Origin: Thermopolyspora flexuosa
GTDB taxonomy: Bacteria; Actinomycetota; Actinomycetes; Streptosporangiales; Streptosporangiaceae
Reading direction: 5' to 3'
NCBI RefSeq assembly: GCF_006716785.1
Contig: NZ_VFPQ01000001.1
Span: forward strand, 4,588,001 to 4,652,000
Length of the DNA stretch: 64,000 bases
Below the pieces are notes generated by a model. It had not been told where the DNA came from. It saw nothing but the letters and a program-made list of their open reading frames with translations, and ran no database searches. The position numbers and the translations under genes were made by a program. Numbering within the stretch: the stretch's first letter is position 1; the number at the start of each line of letters is the position of its first letter. Below are positions 1-7,083 of the stretch, one piece after another.

Positions 1-344
1 CCCTGGGTGATGCCGAGCAGGTCGGGGCTGCCGAGCGGGTTGCGCACCAGCGTCTGGAACAGCGCCCCGGCGAGCGCCAGGGCCGCGCCGACGACCAGGG
101 CGCAGATCGCCCGCGGCAGCCGCAGCTCGACCACGATGAACCGCTCGGCCGGCGTGCCTCCGCCCAGCAGGGCCGTCACGACCTGCGACGGGGTCATCGG
201 GAACTCGCCCCCGCCGATCGCCACGACGGTGAGCGCGAGCGCGACCAGGGCGCTGCCGAGCCCGACGACGAGCGCACGCGGCCGGAAGACCACGGCGCGG
301 GCTCCCAACCATACGACGCTCATCGCGCCACCCGCCTTTCCCAT
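1..344 (-). CDS. FecCD-family iron-siderophore ABC permease (3'-truncated by window edge)
   Basis: Membrane permease subunit of a BtuC/FecCD importer. Only about 114 N-terminal residues are present; the rest lies beyond base 1. The visible part has a hydrophobic segment near residues 20-45, then a VELRLPRAI stretch, an ALAGALFQTLVRNPL stretch and PDLLGI, which are hallmarks of FecCD N-termini. I chose the ATG at 344 because GAGGA lies 7 nt upstream; an in-frame ATG at 323 is the alternative. It begins about 31 nt after the stop of the first permease, so the two are an operon and probably form the heterodimeric channel. Iron boxes upstream of that permease imply iron-dependent repression. Confidence 0.93.
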   Translation of the reverse strand, partial: MGKAGGAMSVVWLGARAVVFRPRALVVGLGSALVALALTVVAIGGGEFPMTPSQVVTALLGGGTPAERFIVVELRLPRAICALVVGAALALAGALFQTLVRNPLGSPDLLGITQ

Positions 345-375
345 CGGCTGTCCTCGAACTCGGCGTACCGGGGCG

Positions 376-1428
376 TCACACCCGGGCCATCCTGGCCCGC
401 CGTACCAGATAGAGGAAGAACGGCCCGCCCAGCACCGCGGTCACGATCCCCACCTGGAGCTCGCCCGGCCGGGCGAGCACGCGGCCGAGCACGTCCGCCA
501 CGAGCAGCAGCACCGGCGCGAGCAGCGCGCAGTACGGCAGCAGCCAGCGCATGTCCGGCCCGGTGAACGGCCGGACCAGGTGCGGCATCATCAGCCCCAC
601 GAACACGATCGGCCCGCAGGCCGCGGTGGCCGCGCCGCACAGCAGGGTCACCGCGAGGATCGCGGCGACCCGGATGCGCGCGGGCCGGGCGCCGAGCGCC
701 CGGGCGGAGTCCTCGCCGAGCGCGAGGGCGTTGAGCGGCGCCGCGAGCAGCAGCGCGACGACCACGCCCGCGGCGATGAACGGCAGCACCCGCAGCACCG
801 TGGTGTGGTGGGCGTCGGCGAGCGACCCGACCGTCCAGAACCGCATCTTCTCCAGCGAGCCGCTGTCGAGCAGCATCGCCGCGCTCACGTACGAGTAGAG
901 GGTGGCGTTGAGCGCGGCCCCGGCGAGCGCGAGCCGGGCCGGGGTGGCCGACCGCCCGCCGCCGACGGCGTACACGAGGGCGGAGACCACCGCCGCGCCG
1001 GCGAGGGCGAACCACACGTACCCGGAGAAGGCCGTCACGCCGAACAGCAGGGTGCCGGTCGCCACCGCGGCCGACGCGCCCGCGTTGATGCCGAGCAGCC
1101 CGGGGTCGGCGAGCGGGTTGCGGGTGAGCGCCTGCATCACCGCGCCCGCGAGCCCCAGCGCGACGCCGGCGAGCAGCCCGAGCAGGGTGCGCGGCAGCCG
1201 CATCTCGTGGACGATCGTGTACGTCTCGGCGCCCTCGTCGACGAGCCCCGCCCAGACCTCGGCGAGCGAGAGCGGCCTTGCCCCGACCCCGATGCTCAGC
1301 GCCAGCACGACGACGAGCACGGCCGCCGCGCCGAGCAGCCCGGCCGCGTGCAGCGCGGCCTTCCTCGCCCGCGCCGGCCGCCGCTCGGTCCGCGCGGTCG
1401 CCGCCGCGGCCGGCATGAAGGTGGACAC
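376..1428 (-). CDS. FecCD-family iron-siderophore ABC permease
   Basis: A 350-residue multi-spanning inner-membrane permease, normal length for the family, for Fe(III)-siderophore import. Visible family motifs are MRLPRTLLGLLAGVALGLAG, ALTRNPLADPGLLGI and the GPIVFVGLMMPHLVRP loop that contacts the ATPase. The GTG start at 1428 is supported by GGAGG five bases upstream; the ATG four codons later has no ribosome site. It is divergent from the substrate-binding lipoprotein gene across a region with two iron boxes, and it leads the permease operon. No ATP-binding subunit is visible in the window; it may lie beyond base 1 or be shared. Confidence 0.95.
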   Translation of the reverse strand: MSTFMPAAAATARTERRPARARKAALHAAGLLGAAAVLVVVLALSIGVGARPLSLAEVWAGLVDEGAETYTIVHEMRLPRTLLGLLAGVALGLAGAVMQALTRNPLADPGLLGINAGASAAVATGTLLFGVTAFSGYVWFALAGAAVVSALVYAVGGGRSATPARLALAGAALNATLYSYVSAAMLLDSGSLEKMRFWTVGSLADAHHTTVLRVLPFIAAGVVVALLLAAPLNALALGEDSARALGARPARIRVAAILAVTLLCGAATAACGPIVFVGLMMPHLVRPFTGPDMRWLLPYCALLAPVLLLVADVLGRVLARPGELQVGIVTAVLGGPFFLYLVRRARMARV

Positions 1429-1490
1429 GTGGGCCTCCGCAGGTGCTAACGGGGTTGTTGGGACAGGAACCCCCCAATGGTGATCCTCAA

Positions 1491-1509
1491 TAAGGTTAGG
1501 CTAGCCTAA
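1491..1509. promoter_or_regulatory. Iron box (IdeR/DmdR operator)
   Basis: The 19-mer taaggttaggctagcctaa matches the actinobacterial DtxR/IdeR consensus TTAGGTTAGGCTAACCTAA at 17 of 19 positions. It contains the perfect palindrome TTAGGCTAGCCTAA. It sits between the divergent permease operon and the binding-protein gene and can control both. Family knowledge says Fe(II)-loaded IdeR/DmdR represses here; the regulator gene is not in the window. Confidence 0.9.
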
Positions 1510-1523
1510 AGGCCGCCGTTTGA

Positions 1524-1542
1524 TTAGGTATGCCTTACCAGA
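1524..1542. promoter_or_regulatory. Second, weaker iron-box-like site
   Basis: The stretch beginning ttaggtatgccttacca matches about 13 of 17 positions of the iron-box consensus. It lies 33 bp from the first box and directly upstream of the binding-protein ribosome site (GAGAGGG, 1541-1547). It is plausibly a second IdeR/DmdR dimer site giving tighter repression of the rightward gene. This is inference from sequence similarity only. Confidence 0.5.
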
Positions 1543-1555
1543 GAGGGTCACTCCC

Positions 1556-2599
1556 ATGGCGCTTGCCCGACGACTGTCCCGGCGTAGCGTGCTGGCCGCG
1601 GGCGGTGTGGCCGCCCTCGGCCTGGTTCTGGCGGCCTGTGGCGCGGGCGACTCGACGACGAGCGGGTCGACGACCGCGTCGAACACGGGGAGCGCCTCGT
1701 CCGGGCCGTGGTCGTTCACCGACGACCGCAACGTGACGGTCAAGCTCGACGCCGCCCCCACGCGGCTGGTCGCCTTCACCGGCGCCGCGGGCGCGCTCGC
1801 CGACTACGGCCTCGGCGACAAGATCGTCGGCGTGTTCGGCGAGACCAAGCGCAAGGACGGCTCGCCGGAGCCGCAGGCCGGCGAGCTCGACGTGAACAAG
1901 GTGACGATCCTCGGCAACGTCTGGGGCGAGTTCGACATCGAGAAGTACGCGAGCCTCCGGCCGGACCTGCTCATCACCCACGAGTTCGAGCCCGGCTCGC
2001 TGTGGTACGTCCCGGACGAGAGCAAGGACAAGATCACCGCCCTGGCCCAGAGCGTGGCGATCAAGACCGGCAAGATCTCCCTGGTCAAGCCGATCGAGCG
2101 GTACGCCGAGCTCGCCAAGGCCCTCGGCGCGGACATGAACTCCCCGAAGGTCACCGAGGCCAAGGCCCGGTTCGACGCCGCGGTGGAGCGGCTGCGCAAG
2201 GCGGCGGCCGAGCACCCCGACATCCGGGTCCTCGCCGCGTCGGCGAGCGCGGACCTGTTCTACGTCTCCTCCCCCAAGACCACGAGCGACCTGATCTACT
2301 TCGCCGAGCTCGGGGTGAACATCGTCGAGCCGGAGAAGGTCGACGACGGCGGCTACTTCGAGAGCCTCAGCTGGGAGAACTCCGACAAGTACGCGGCCGA
2401 CGTGATCATGCTGGACAGCCGCACGATGGCGCTCCAGCCCGACGACCTCAAGGACAAGCCCGCCTGGACGAAGCTGCCCGCGGTGCAGGCCGGTCAGGTC
2501 ATCCCGTGGGACGCCGTGCCGCGGCACTCGTACGCGGGCGTGGCCCCGCTGCTCGAGGCCCTCGCCGAGGCGATCGAGAACGCCAAGAAGCTGAGCTAG
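1556..2599 (+). CDS. Iron-siderophore ABC transporter substrate-binding lipoprotein
   Basis: A 347-residue periplasmic-binding-protein-like lipoprotein. The N-terminus carries a twin-arginine stretch (SRRSVLAAGG) followed by a lipobox LAAC with Cys near residue 28, so Tat export and lipid anchoring are likely. The mature part has the two-lobed FepB/FhuD-type pattern: an RLVAFTGAAGALADYGLG segment near the N-lobe, an LRPDLLI motif in the middle, and a C-lobe ending near PAVQAGQVIPW. I chose the ATG at 1556 because GAGAGGG lies upstream and the signal peptide starts there. It is divergent from its permeases, under iron-box control, and ends 3 bp from the convergent Ddn-like gene. Confidence 0.94.
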   Translation: MALARRLSRRSVLAAGGVAALGLVLAACGAGDSTTSGSTTASNTGSASSGPWSFTDDRNVTVKLDAAPTRLVAFTGAAGALADYGLGDKIVGVFGETKRKDGSPEPQAGELDVNKVTILGNVWGEFDIEKYASLRPDLLITHEFEPGSLWYVPDESKDKITALAQSVAIKTGKISLVKPIERYAELAKALGADMNSPKVTEAKARFDAAVERLRKAAAEHPDIRVLAASASADLFYVSSPKTTSDLIYFAELGVNIVEPEKVDDGGYFESLSWENSDKYAADVIMLDSRTMALQPDDLKDKPAWTKLPAVQAGQVIPWDAVPRHSYAGVAPLLEALAEAIENAKKLS

Positions 2600-2602
2600 C
2601 CG

Positions 2603-3088
2603 TCATCCGTCGCCGTCGCCGGGCAGCACCCGGAACACCGGGTAGCGCCCGGCGATGCGCGCGAACTCGCTCAGCGGGGCCCGCCGCGTCACCGGGAAGT
2701 GCGGGCGGGCCCCGGGCGCGAGCTCGAGGTACCGCCGCAGGATGGGGGCGCGCTCCCCGACCGGGACCTCCACCAGCCGTACGGCACGGCGTCCCCGGCG
2801 GCGCAGCGCCGCGCGTCCCCCGGCGGCCCGCACGTTCCGCACCCAGTTCACGTCCTCGCCGAGCATCGACACCAGGTAGTGGCCGCCCTCGTGGTCGGCG
2901 AGCACCACGGGCGCCTCGATGACGCGGCCGGTACGGCGGCCGCGCACCTCCAGGATCGTCCAGCGCGGCGACGACAGCACCCCGCCGCCGAAGTACACGG
3001 CGGTGAGCCGGTTGAGGAACCGCGCGAGCCGGTTCGGCCGGTTGTTCCGGTACATCCACCGCTTGACGGACGCGGGCGACAACGCCAT
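2603..3088 (-). CDS. Deazaflavin (F420)-dependent nitroreductase family protein (Ddn-like)
   Basis: A 161-residue split beta-barrel protein of the Ddn/FDOR-B type that uses cofactor F420 for reductions. The central VRGRRTGRVIEAPVVLADH block and the VSMLGEDVNWVRNVRAAGG block are the usual F420/substrate-binding signature of this family. Mycobacterial relatives reduce quinones and nitroimidazoles; the substrate here is unknown. It is a single gene, convergent with the siderophore-binding gene (3 bp apart) and upstream of nothing obviously related. The start ATG at 3088 gives the normal family length, with a GGAG-type site just upstream. Confidence 0.88.
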   Translation of the reverse strand: MALSPASVKRWMYRNNRPNRLARFLNRLTAVYFGGGVLSSPRWTILEVRGRRTGRVIEAPVVLADHEGGHYLVSMLGEDVNWVRNVRAAGGRAALRRRGRRAVRLVEVPVGERAPILRRYLELAPGARPHFPVTRRAPLSEFARIAGRYPVFRVLPGDGDG

Positions 3089-3127
3089 CTCTCGCCTCCG
3101 TTTCCCCCAATTCGCCTGCGGGGGACG

Positions 3128-3991
3128 CTATCCGGACCCGCCCTCCGCGCTATTGAACAAATGGGACATCACCGGCAGGTCGGGGGCGGTGCGCCGGAGC
3201 GAGGCGGCGTACTCGCCCGGGGTGCACCGCGCGAACGCCCGGATCTCCCGGCACATGTGGGCCTGGTCCGCGTACCCCGCGGCGGCGGCGAGGCCGGCGG
3301 TGGGCGGCGCGCCGTCGGCGAGAAGGTCGGTCACCCGCTCGAACCGCAGCACGCGCGCGACCGTCTTCGGGCTCAGCCCCACCTGCTCGCGGAACCGCCG
3401 GGCCAGGTGCCGCCTGGTCCAGCCGAGCCGGTCGGCGAGCTCCCCGATCCGGACGTCCCCGCCGGAGGCGGCGAGCCACCGCAGCGCCCGCTCCACCCCG
3501 GGGTCGGGCGCGGGCCCGACGGCGAGCCGCCGTTCGAGGAACGCGGCGAGGATCTCGAAGCGCGCCCGCCAGGTCGGCGCCTCGGCGAGCCGTTCCGGCA
3601 GCAGCGCGCCGTCCCGGCCGAGCACCGCCGCCAGGTCCACGATCGTGTTGCCGAGCTCGTGCATGGGCAGCCCGAGGATCGCGTGGGCCCGCGCCGGGCT
3701 GAGCGACAGCTGCACGCCCCGCTGAATCCCGCGCACCCCGGTCACCGCCATGCGGTCGCGCACCCCGGCGACGAAGCAGGTCAGCGACCGGCCCGCGGCC
3801 CCGTCCGGGGCGTGCACCACCTCGACCGGATCGCCCAGCGCCACGATCACCGTCACCCGGCTGCAGGGGATCTCGCGCCGCCGTACCGTGAAGCCGATCC
3901 GGTCCTGGTAGCCCACGCAGCGGCCGAGCCGGTCGGCGAGCGCGCCCGGCGGCCGCACGCACACCGCCTGGTCGGCTCGGTACCCGCGCAT
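3128..3991 (-). CDS. AraC-family transcriptional regulator
   Basis: A 287-residue regulator. Residues about 185-280 form the two helix-turn-helix AraC domain (ELADRLGWTRRHLARRFREQ, LSPKTVARVLRFERV, AAGYADQAHMCREIRAF, CTPGEYAA). The N-terminal 170 residues are a divergent sensing or dimerisation domain. The ATG at 3991 follows GGGAGGGG; a longer open frame upstream is an artefact of overlap with the methylase gene. It is transcribed in the same direction as the methylase and the Ddn-like gene but separated by gaps. I cannot assign target or ligand. Confidence 0.9.
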   Translation of the reverse strand: MRGYRADQAVCVRPPGALADRLGRCVGYQDRIGFTVRRREIPCSRVTVIVALGDPVEVVHAPDGAAGRSLTCFVAGVRDRMAVTGVRGIQRGVQLSLSPARAHAILGLPMHELGNTIVDLAAVLGRDGALLPERLAEAPTWRARFEILAAFLERRLAVGPAPDPGVERALRWLAASGGDVRIGELADRLGWTRRHLARRFREQVGLSPKTVARVLRFERVTDLLADGAPPTAGLAAAAGYADQAHMCREIRAFARCTPGEYAASLRRTAPDLPVMSHLFNSAEGGSG

Positions 3992-4050
3992 GGCCCCTCC
4001 CGGTCGCTCCGCCTCGCCTTCCATGAGAGCACGGGCGAGCCGGCCGTGCG

Positions 4051-5118
4051 TCAGCGCGCGATGAACAGGTACTCGCAGACCTTGCGCCGCGCCGCGTTGG
4101 CGTGCGTGCCGAACGAGTAGCGGTGGTCGATCGTCCGCACCTCGACGTCGGACTTCACCTGGCGGAGCAGGGCCGCGATCGTCTCCGCGTCGGGCACCGC
4201 GTTCGACGAGTAGGACAGCACGATCGTCGAGTCGCGGAACTTCTCGAAGGTACGGCGCAGCGCGTCGGCGGCGGTGCGCGGATAGGAGAACGGCGTGTAC
4301 CGCTTCTCCAGCTTCTTCGTCCGCGTGCCCTCCATGATCTTCTGGCCGCGCCAGTACGTGGCGAGCCCTTCCAGGAAGTGGTAGCGCTTGATGTAGCAGT
4401 TGTCGTCGCGCGGCGGCGCGTACGGCGGGTCGAGGTAGACCAGGTCGTACGGCTCGGCGGCGAGGTCGAAGACGTCGCCGGTGAGCGACCGGCACCGGCG
4501 GCCGCTGTCGAACACGGCGGCGTTGTACTCGGCGGCCCGTTCCCGGAAGTGGTCGCGCAGCGACAGCCGCAGGTCGCGCCGCCCGTCGTCGTACCGGGCG
4601 CCGGTGACGGTGAACACCCCGCGCGGCTGCTTGCGGGCCGCGGCGAGCACGAGGGCGGAGATGGCGAGCGCGCGCTTGGCGCCGTGCAGCCGGTCGATGT
4701 GGGACCACGCCGAGTCGAGGAACTCCCGGTCGTGGTCGGTGAAGTAGAGCCCGTCGAAGGTGCGCCGGATGAAGTCGCGGTCGTCCGCGGGCGGCCCGCA
4801 GATCCGGTCGATCTCCTCCGGGGTGAGGGTCTCCGACTGGTTCGCCACGGTCGCCCGGGCGATCACGCCGGGGAAGCAGAGGAAGTCGTTGGCGGTGACC
4901 TGGTAGCCGAGCGCCTTGAGCGTGTAGGCGACCACGCCGCTGCCGGAGAAGGCGTCGAGCGCGGTCCGGCCGCCGATCTCGGCGAACACCGCGGCGAGGT
5001 GGGGCGCGAGCCGGTGCTTGGAGCCCATGTAGCGCAGCCGGGGGAACGCCGCCACCCGTGCCACCACGGGCAGCAGGTCCACGCCGTGCCCGGCCCCGTG
5101 CACCGCTCCGGCCGTCAC
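4051..5118 (-). CDS. D12-class N6-adenine DNA methyltransferase
   Basis: A protein of about 355 residues that transfers a methyl group from SAM to adenine in DNA. SAM-binding motif I is DAFSGSG with the preceding RYMGSKHRL, and catalytic motif IV is DPPYAPP. This is the alpha-class (Dam/M.EcoRV-like) order. It has an internal target-recognition region of about 120 residues. No restriction endonuclease lies beside it, so it is an orphan methylase or part of a decayed system. Several GTG codons could be the start; I chose 5118 because GAAGGGA precedes it, but a start nearer RYMGSK would also keep the whole fold. Confidence 0.88.
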   Translation of the reverse strand: MTAGAVHGAGHGVDLLPVVARVAAFPRLRYMGSKHRLAPHLAAVFAEIGGRTALDAFSGSGVVAYTLKALGYQVTANDFLCFPGVIARATVANQSETLTPEEIDRICGPPADDRDFIRRTFDGLYFTDHDREFLDSAWSHIDRLHGAKRALAISALVLAAARKQPRGVFTVTGARYDDGRRDLRLSLRDHFRERAAEYNAAVFDSGRRCRSLTGDVFDLAAEPYDLVYLDPPYAPPRDDNCYIKRYHFLEGLATYWRGQKIMEGTRTKKLEKRYTPFSYPRTAADALRRTFEKFRDSTIVLSYSSNAVPDAETIAALLRQVKSDVEVRTIDHRYSFGTHANAARRKVCEYLFIAR

Positions 5119-5293
5119 CCTCCTGTCCCTTCCCCCCAGGACCGCGGGCCCGGTCTCCGATCCTCGCACAGGCGTGTGCCGTCCGCGGAGAACTCGGCCT
5201 GTCCGGTACGGGACACCCGCGGCGGGCGCACGGGCCGGTGGCCGGGTGCGCCCGCCGGGCCGCCGCGCCGTGCCCGGGACCGGCGCGCGGGGC

Positions 5294-5605
5294 TCAGACG
5301 ACGGTGGTCACCGTGCCGACCAGGGTGGTCGCCCCCGCCTGGGCGAAGTTGGCGAGGTCGGCGACGGCCTTCTGGCCCTCCTCGCTCGCCAGCGCGGCCT
5401 GGGCGGCGGCCTCGTCGTCGAAGGTGAGGGTGGCGATCAGGTGGTACGGCGGCTTCTCGTCGCCGCGGGCGACCGGGCGGATGACGGTGTACCCGCGCAG
5501 GCCGGGGAGCTTGGCCGCGAGCGGGGCGTGCACGTTGTCGTAGTGGGCGTCGAACGCCGCCGGGTCCTCCGGGTGGTTGTAGAGAACGGTCATCTGGTAG
5601 GCCAC
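5294..5605 (-). CDS. EthD-domain protein
   Basis: A 103-residue ferredoxin-like (dimeric alpha/beta barrel) protein of the EthD family. The MTVLYNHPEDPAAFDAHY opening and the LPGLRGYTVIRPVARG block are characteristic. Family members occur in ether, polyketide or aromatic degradation and in oxidative reactions, but most are uncharacterised. The GTG at 5605 is chosen because GGAGG stands six bases before it and it gives the canonical length. It appears to be monocistronic, with about 160 bp to the MerR gene behind it. Confidence 0.85.
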   Translation of the reverse strand: MAYQMTVLYNHPEDPAAFDAHYDNVHAPLAAKLPGLRGYTVIRPVARGDEKPPYHLIATLTFDDEAAAQAALASEEGQKAVADLANFAQAGATTLVGTVTTVV

Positions 5606-5767
5606 TTCGATCCTCCGCATCGTGCCTGCGGCGAGTCCCGCGGATCGGGTCAGCCGCGACGATGCACTGACCATCCCACCCATTTCGGACAAACGAAAGA
5701 CCCTTTCGGAAGAGCGGAAACGGCGTTTCCGCCCCGCCGGGCCGGCGCGTCCTCGGCGGGGGTACGG

Positions 5768-6109
5768 CTACCGCGCCTTGGCGGCCCCTTCGCCGCGGCC
5801 TTCCAGGGTCGCGAGGCGGCTGCGCGCCTCCTCCAGCTCGGCGCGCAGCGTGCGCAGCTCCTCCTCCAGCTCGAGGATGCGCCGGATGGCGACGAGGGTC
5901 ATGCCCTCGGAGGCGAGTTCGGTGACGTACTGGACCAGGGTGATGTCACGGCGGGAGTAGCGGCGCTGCCCTCCCGCCGACCGCTGCGGGCAGACGACGC
6001 GGTGCTCGTCGAGCCGGCGCAGGAACGCCTGCTGGACGTTGAGCATGGAGGCGACCTGGCCCAGGGAATACAGCGGGGCGTGTTCGTCGTCGATCGGCAG
6101 CCGGGTCAT
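5768..6109 (-). CDS. MerR-family regulator, HspR-like
   Basis: A 113-residue regulator with an N-terminal winged helix (YSLGQVASMLNVQQAFLRRL, then QRRYSRRDITLVQYV) and a C-terminal coiled coil of about 30 residues (LELEEELRTLRAELEEARS). It lacks the metal-binding Cys of classical MerR and most resembles HspR-type heat-shock regulators. The start ATG at 6109 is preceded by GGAGGACCG. It is co-oriented with and downstream of an hsp20 gene, from which it is separated by a hairpin, so it may control that gene; this is inference. Confidence 0.82.
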   Translation of the reverse strand: MTRLPIDDEHAPLYSLGQVASMLNVQQAFLRRLDEHRVVCPQRSAGGQRRYSRRDITLVQYVTELASEGMTLVAIRRILELEEELRTLRAELEEARSRLATLEGRGEGAAKAR

Positions 6110-6291
6110 CGGTCCTCCCCTCTCCTCCCCGACGGGAATCCATTGTGCGGTGGCGCTCCCCCGGGCGCGGATGTCCCCCGGCCGTACGCCGGCACGCCCC
6201 GGTGACCCGGCTCGCCGCCGGGCGGCCCGCCGGTTCCGTGCCCGGGAACGGCGCCGGAATGTGCCGAACGCGATGTGCCCGAACGCAGGAA

Positions 6292-6313
6292 GGGCCGGTG
6301 CGCACACCGGCCC
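6292..6313 (-). terminator. Hairpin terminator downstream of hsp20
   Basis: A perfect stem GGGCCGGTG / CACCGGCCC with a 4-base loop starts about 20 bp beyond the hsp20 stop codon. There is no T-run, as is usual for high-GC actinobacterial terminators. Confidence 0.6.
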
Positions 6314-6335
6314 CGCCCCTGCCTTCCGTCCTGCG

Positions 6336-6785
6336 TCACGCGCCGATCGCCTTGGCGTCGCCCTTCCGGATCTCGATCTTCCGCGGCCGCGCCTTCTCCA
6401 CCACGGGGATCCGCACGGTCAGCACGCCGTTGGCGTACGCGGCCTCGATGTGCTCGGCGTCGAGGTGCTCGGGCAGGTAGACGCGGCGGGTGAACTCGCC
6501 CATCACGCGCTCGCGGACGAACGGACGCGCGTCGTCGGTGAACTCCTCGTCGCGGCGGGCGGTGACGCTGAGCACCCCGCGGTCGACGGTGACCTCGATC
6601 GAGTCGGGGTCGATGCCGGGCAGGTCGAAGCGGAGCAGGACGTCGTCGTCGCGCCGGACGCCGTCCATCGGCATGATCCTGGCCTCGTCCTGGATCCAGC
6701 CGAACGCCTGCCGGGTCAGCCGGTCGAACTGGCGCTCGAACTCCTGCACGAACGGGTCGATGGTCGTCAGCAGCATCTTCCTCAA
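6336..6785 (-). CDS. Hsp20/alpha-crystallin small heat-shock protein
   Basis: A 149-residue cytoplasmic holdase chaperone. The alpha-crystallin domain spans about residues 45-140: LRFDLPGIDPDSIEVTVDRG, then GVLTVRIPV near the end with the family's GVL and I-x-V features. The N-terminal arm is short and aromatic (FERQFDRLTRQAFGW). Its promoter is embedded in a 10-bp inverted repeat (6835-6873), so it is probably tightly repressed until stress. A second hsp20 with different sequence starts at 33,257. Confidence 0.95.
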   Translation of the reverse strand: MRKMLLTTIDPFVQEFERQFDRLTRQAFGWIQDEARIMPMDGVRRDDDVLLRFDLPGIDPDSIEVTVDRGVLSVTARRDEEFTDDARPFVRERVMGEFTRRVYLPEHLDAEHIEAAYANGVLTVRIPVVEKARPRKIEIRKGDAKAIGA

Positions 6786-6834
6786 CCCCCTTTGGAGCTT
6801 TTCCTACGTTCCACTTTGAGGAAACCTCTAACTT

Positions 6835-6873
6835 CACTTGCATGTTAGCTCTATGTCCATATGCATGCAAGTG
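6835..6873 (-). promoter_or_regulatory. Hsp20 promoter inside a perfect inverted repeat
   Basis: The arms CACTTGCATG (6835-6844) and CATGCAAGTG (6864-6873) are a perfect 10-bp inverted repeat. Reading the minus strand, TTGCAT (6870-6865) and TAACAT (6847-6842) form -35 and -10 hexamers with exactly 17 bp between them, so each operator arm overlaps one promoter element. A repressor dimer or looped tetramer would block the polymerase. The repeat is not the HAIR consensus (CTTGAGT-N7-ACTCAAG), so another regulator, perhaps the MerR protein at 5768, may bind. Confidence 0.75.
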
Positions 6874-7027
6874 TCTGCCGCGGGAGAAAATCCCGGGCTC
6901 CGTCCCTGCGTCCGCCCAGCTCGTACGGCCGGCATCGGGCGGCCACGCCGCATCGTCACGGCCATTCGGCCGGCGGCGGCCGAGACGGCCCGGGCGGGGC
7001 TTCGGCCCGGCGAGGCCGGTCGCACGG

Positions 7028-7056
7028 CGGCCCGCCGCGGTCGCCACGGCGGGCCG
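7028..7056 (-). terminator. GC hairpin downstream of the histidine kinase gene
   Basis: Perfect 10-bp arms CGGCCCGCCG and CGGCGGGCCG with a 9-base loop begin about 28 bp past the kinase stop codon. It probably ends transcription of that gene. Confidence 0.55.
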
Positions 7057-7083
7057 TACCGGAAGGTGTGTGGGATCGCGCGG

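Noticed and set aside
7-1449. A 480-residue open frame on the plus strand over the permease genes
   Set aside because: It is a shadow of the minus-strand FecCD genes: Arg/Gly/His-rich low-complexity translation, no family match, and wobble bias belongs to the other strand.
3992-4708. N-terminal extension of the AraC regulator to 526 residues
   Set aside because: The added part overlaps the adenine methylase gene in another frame and is Arg-rich without structure; the ATG at 3991 has a good ribosome site.
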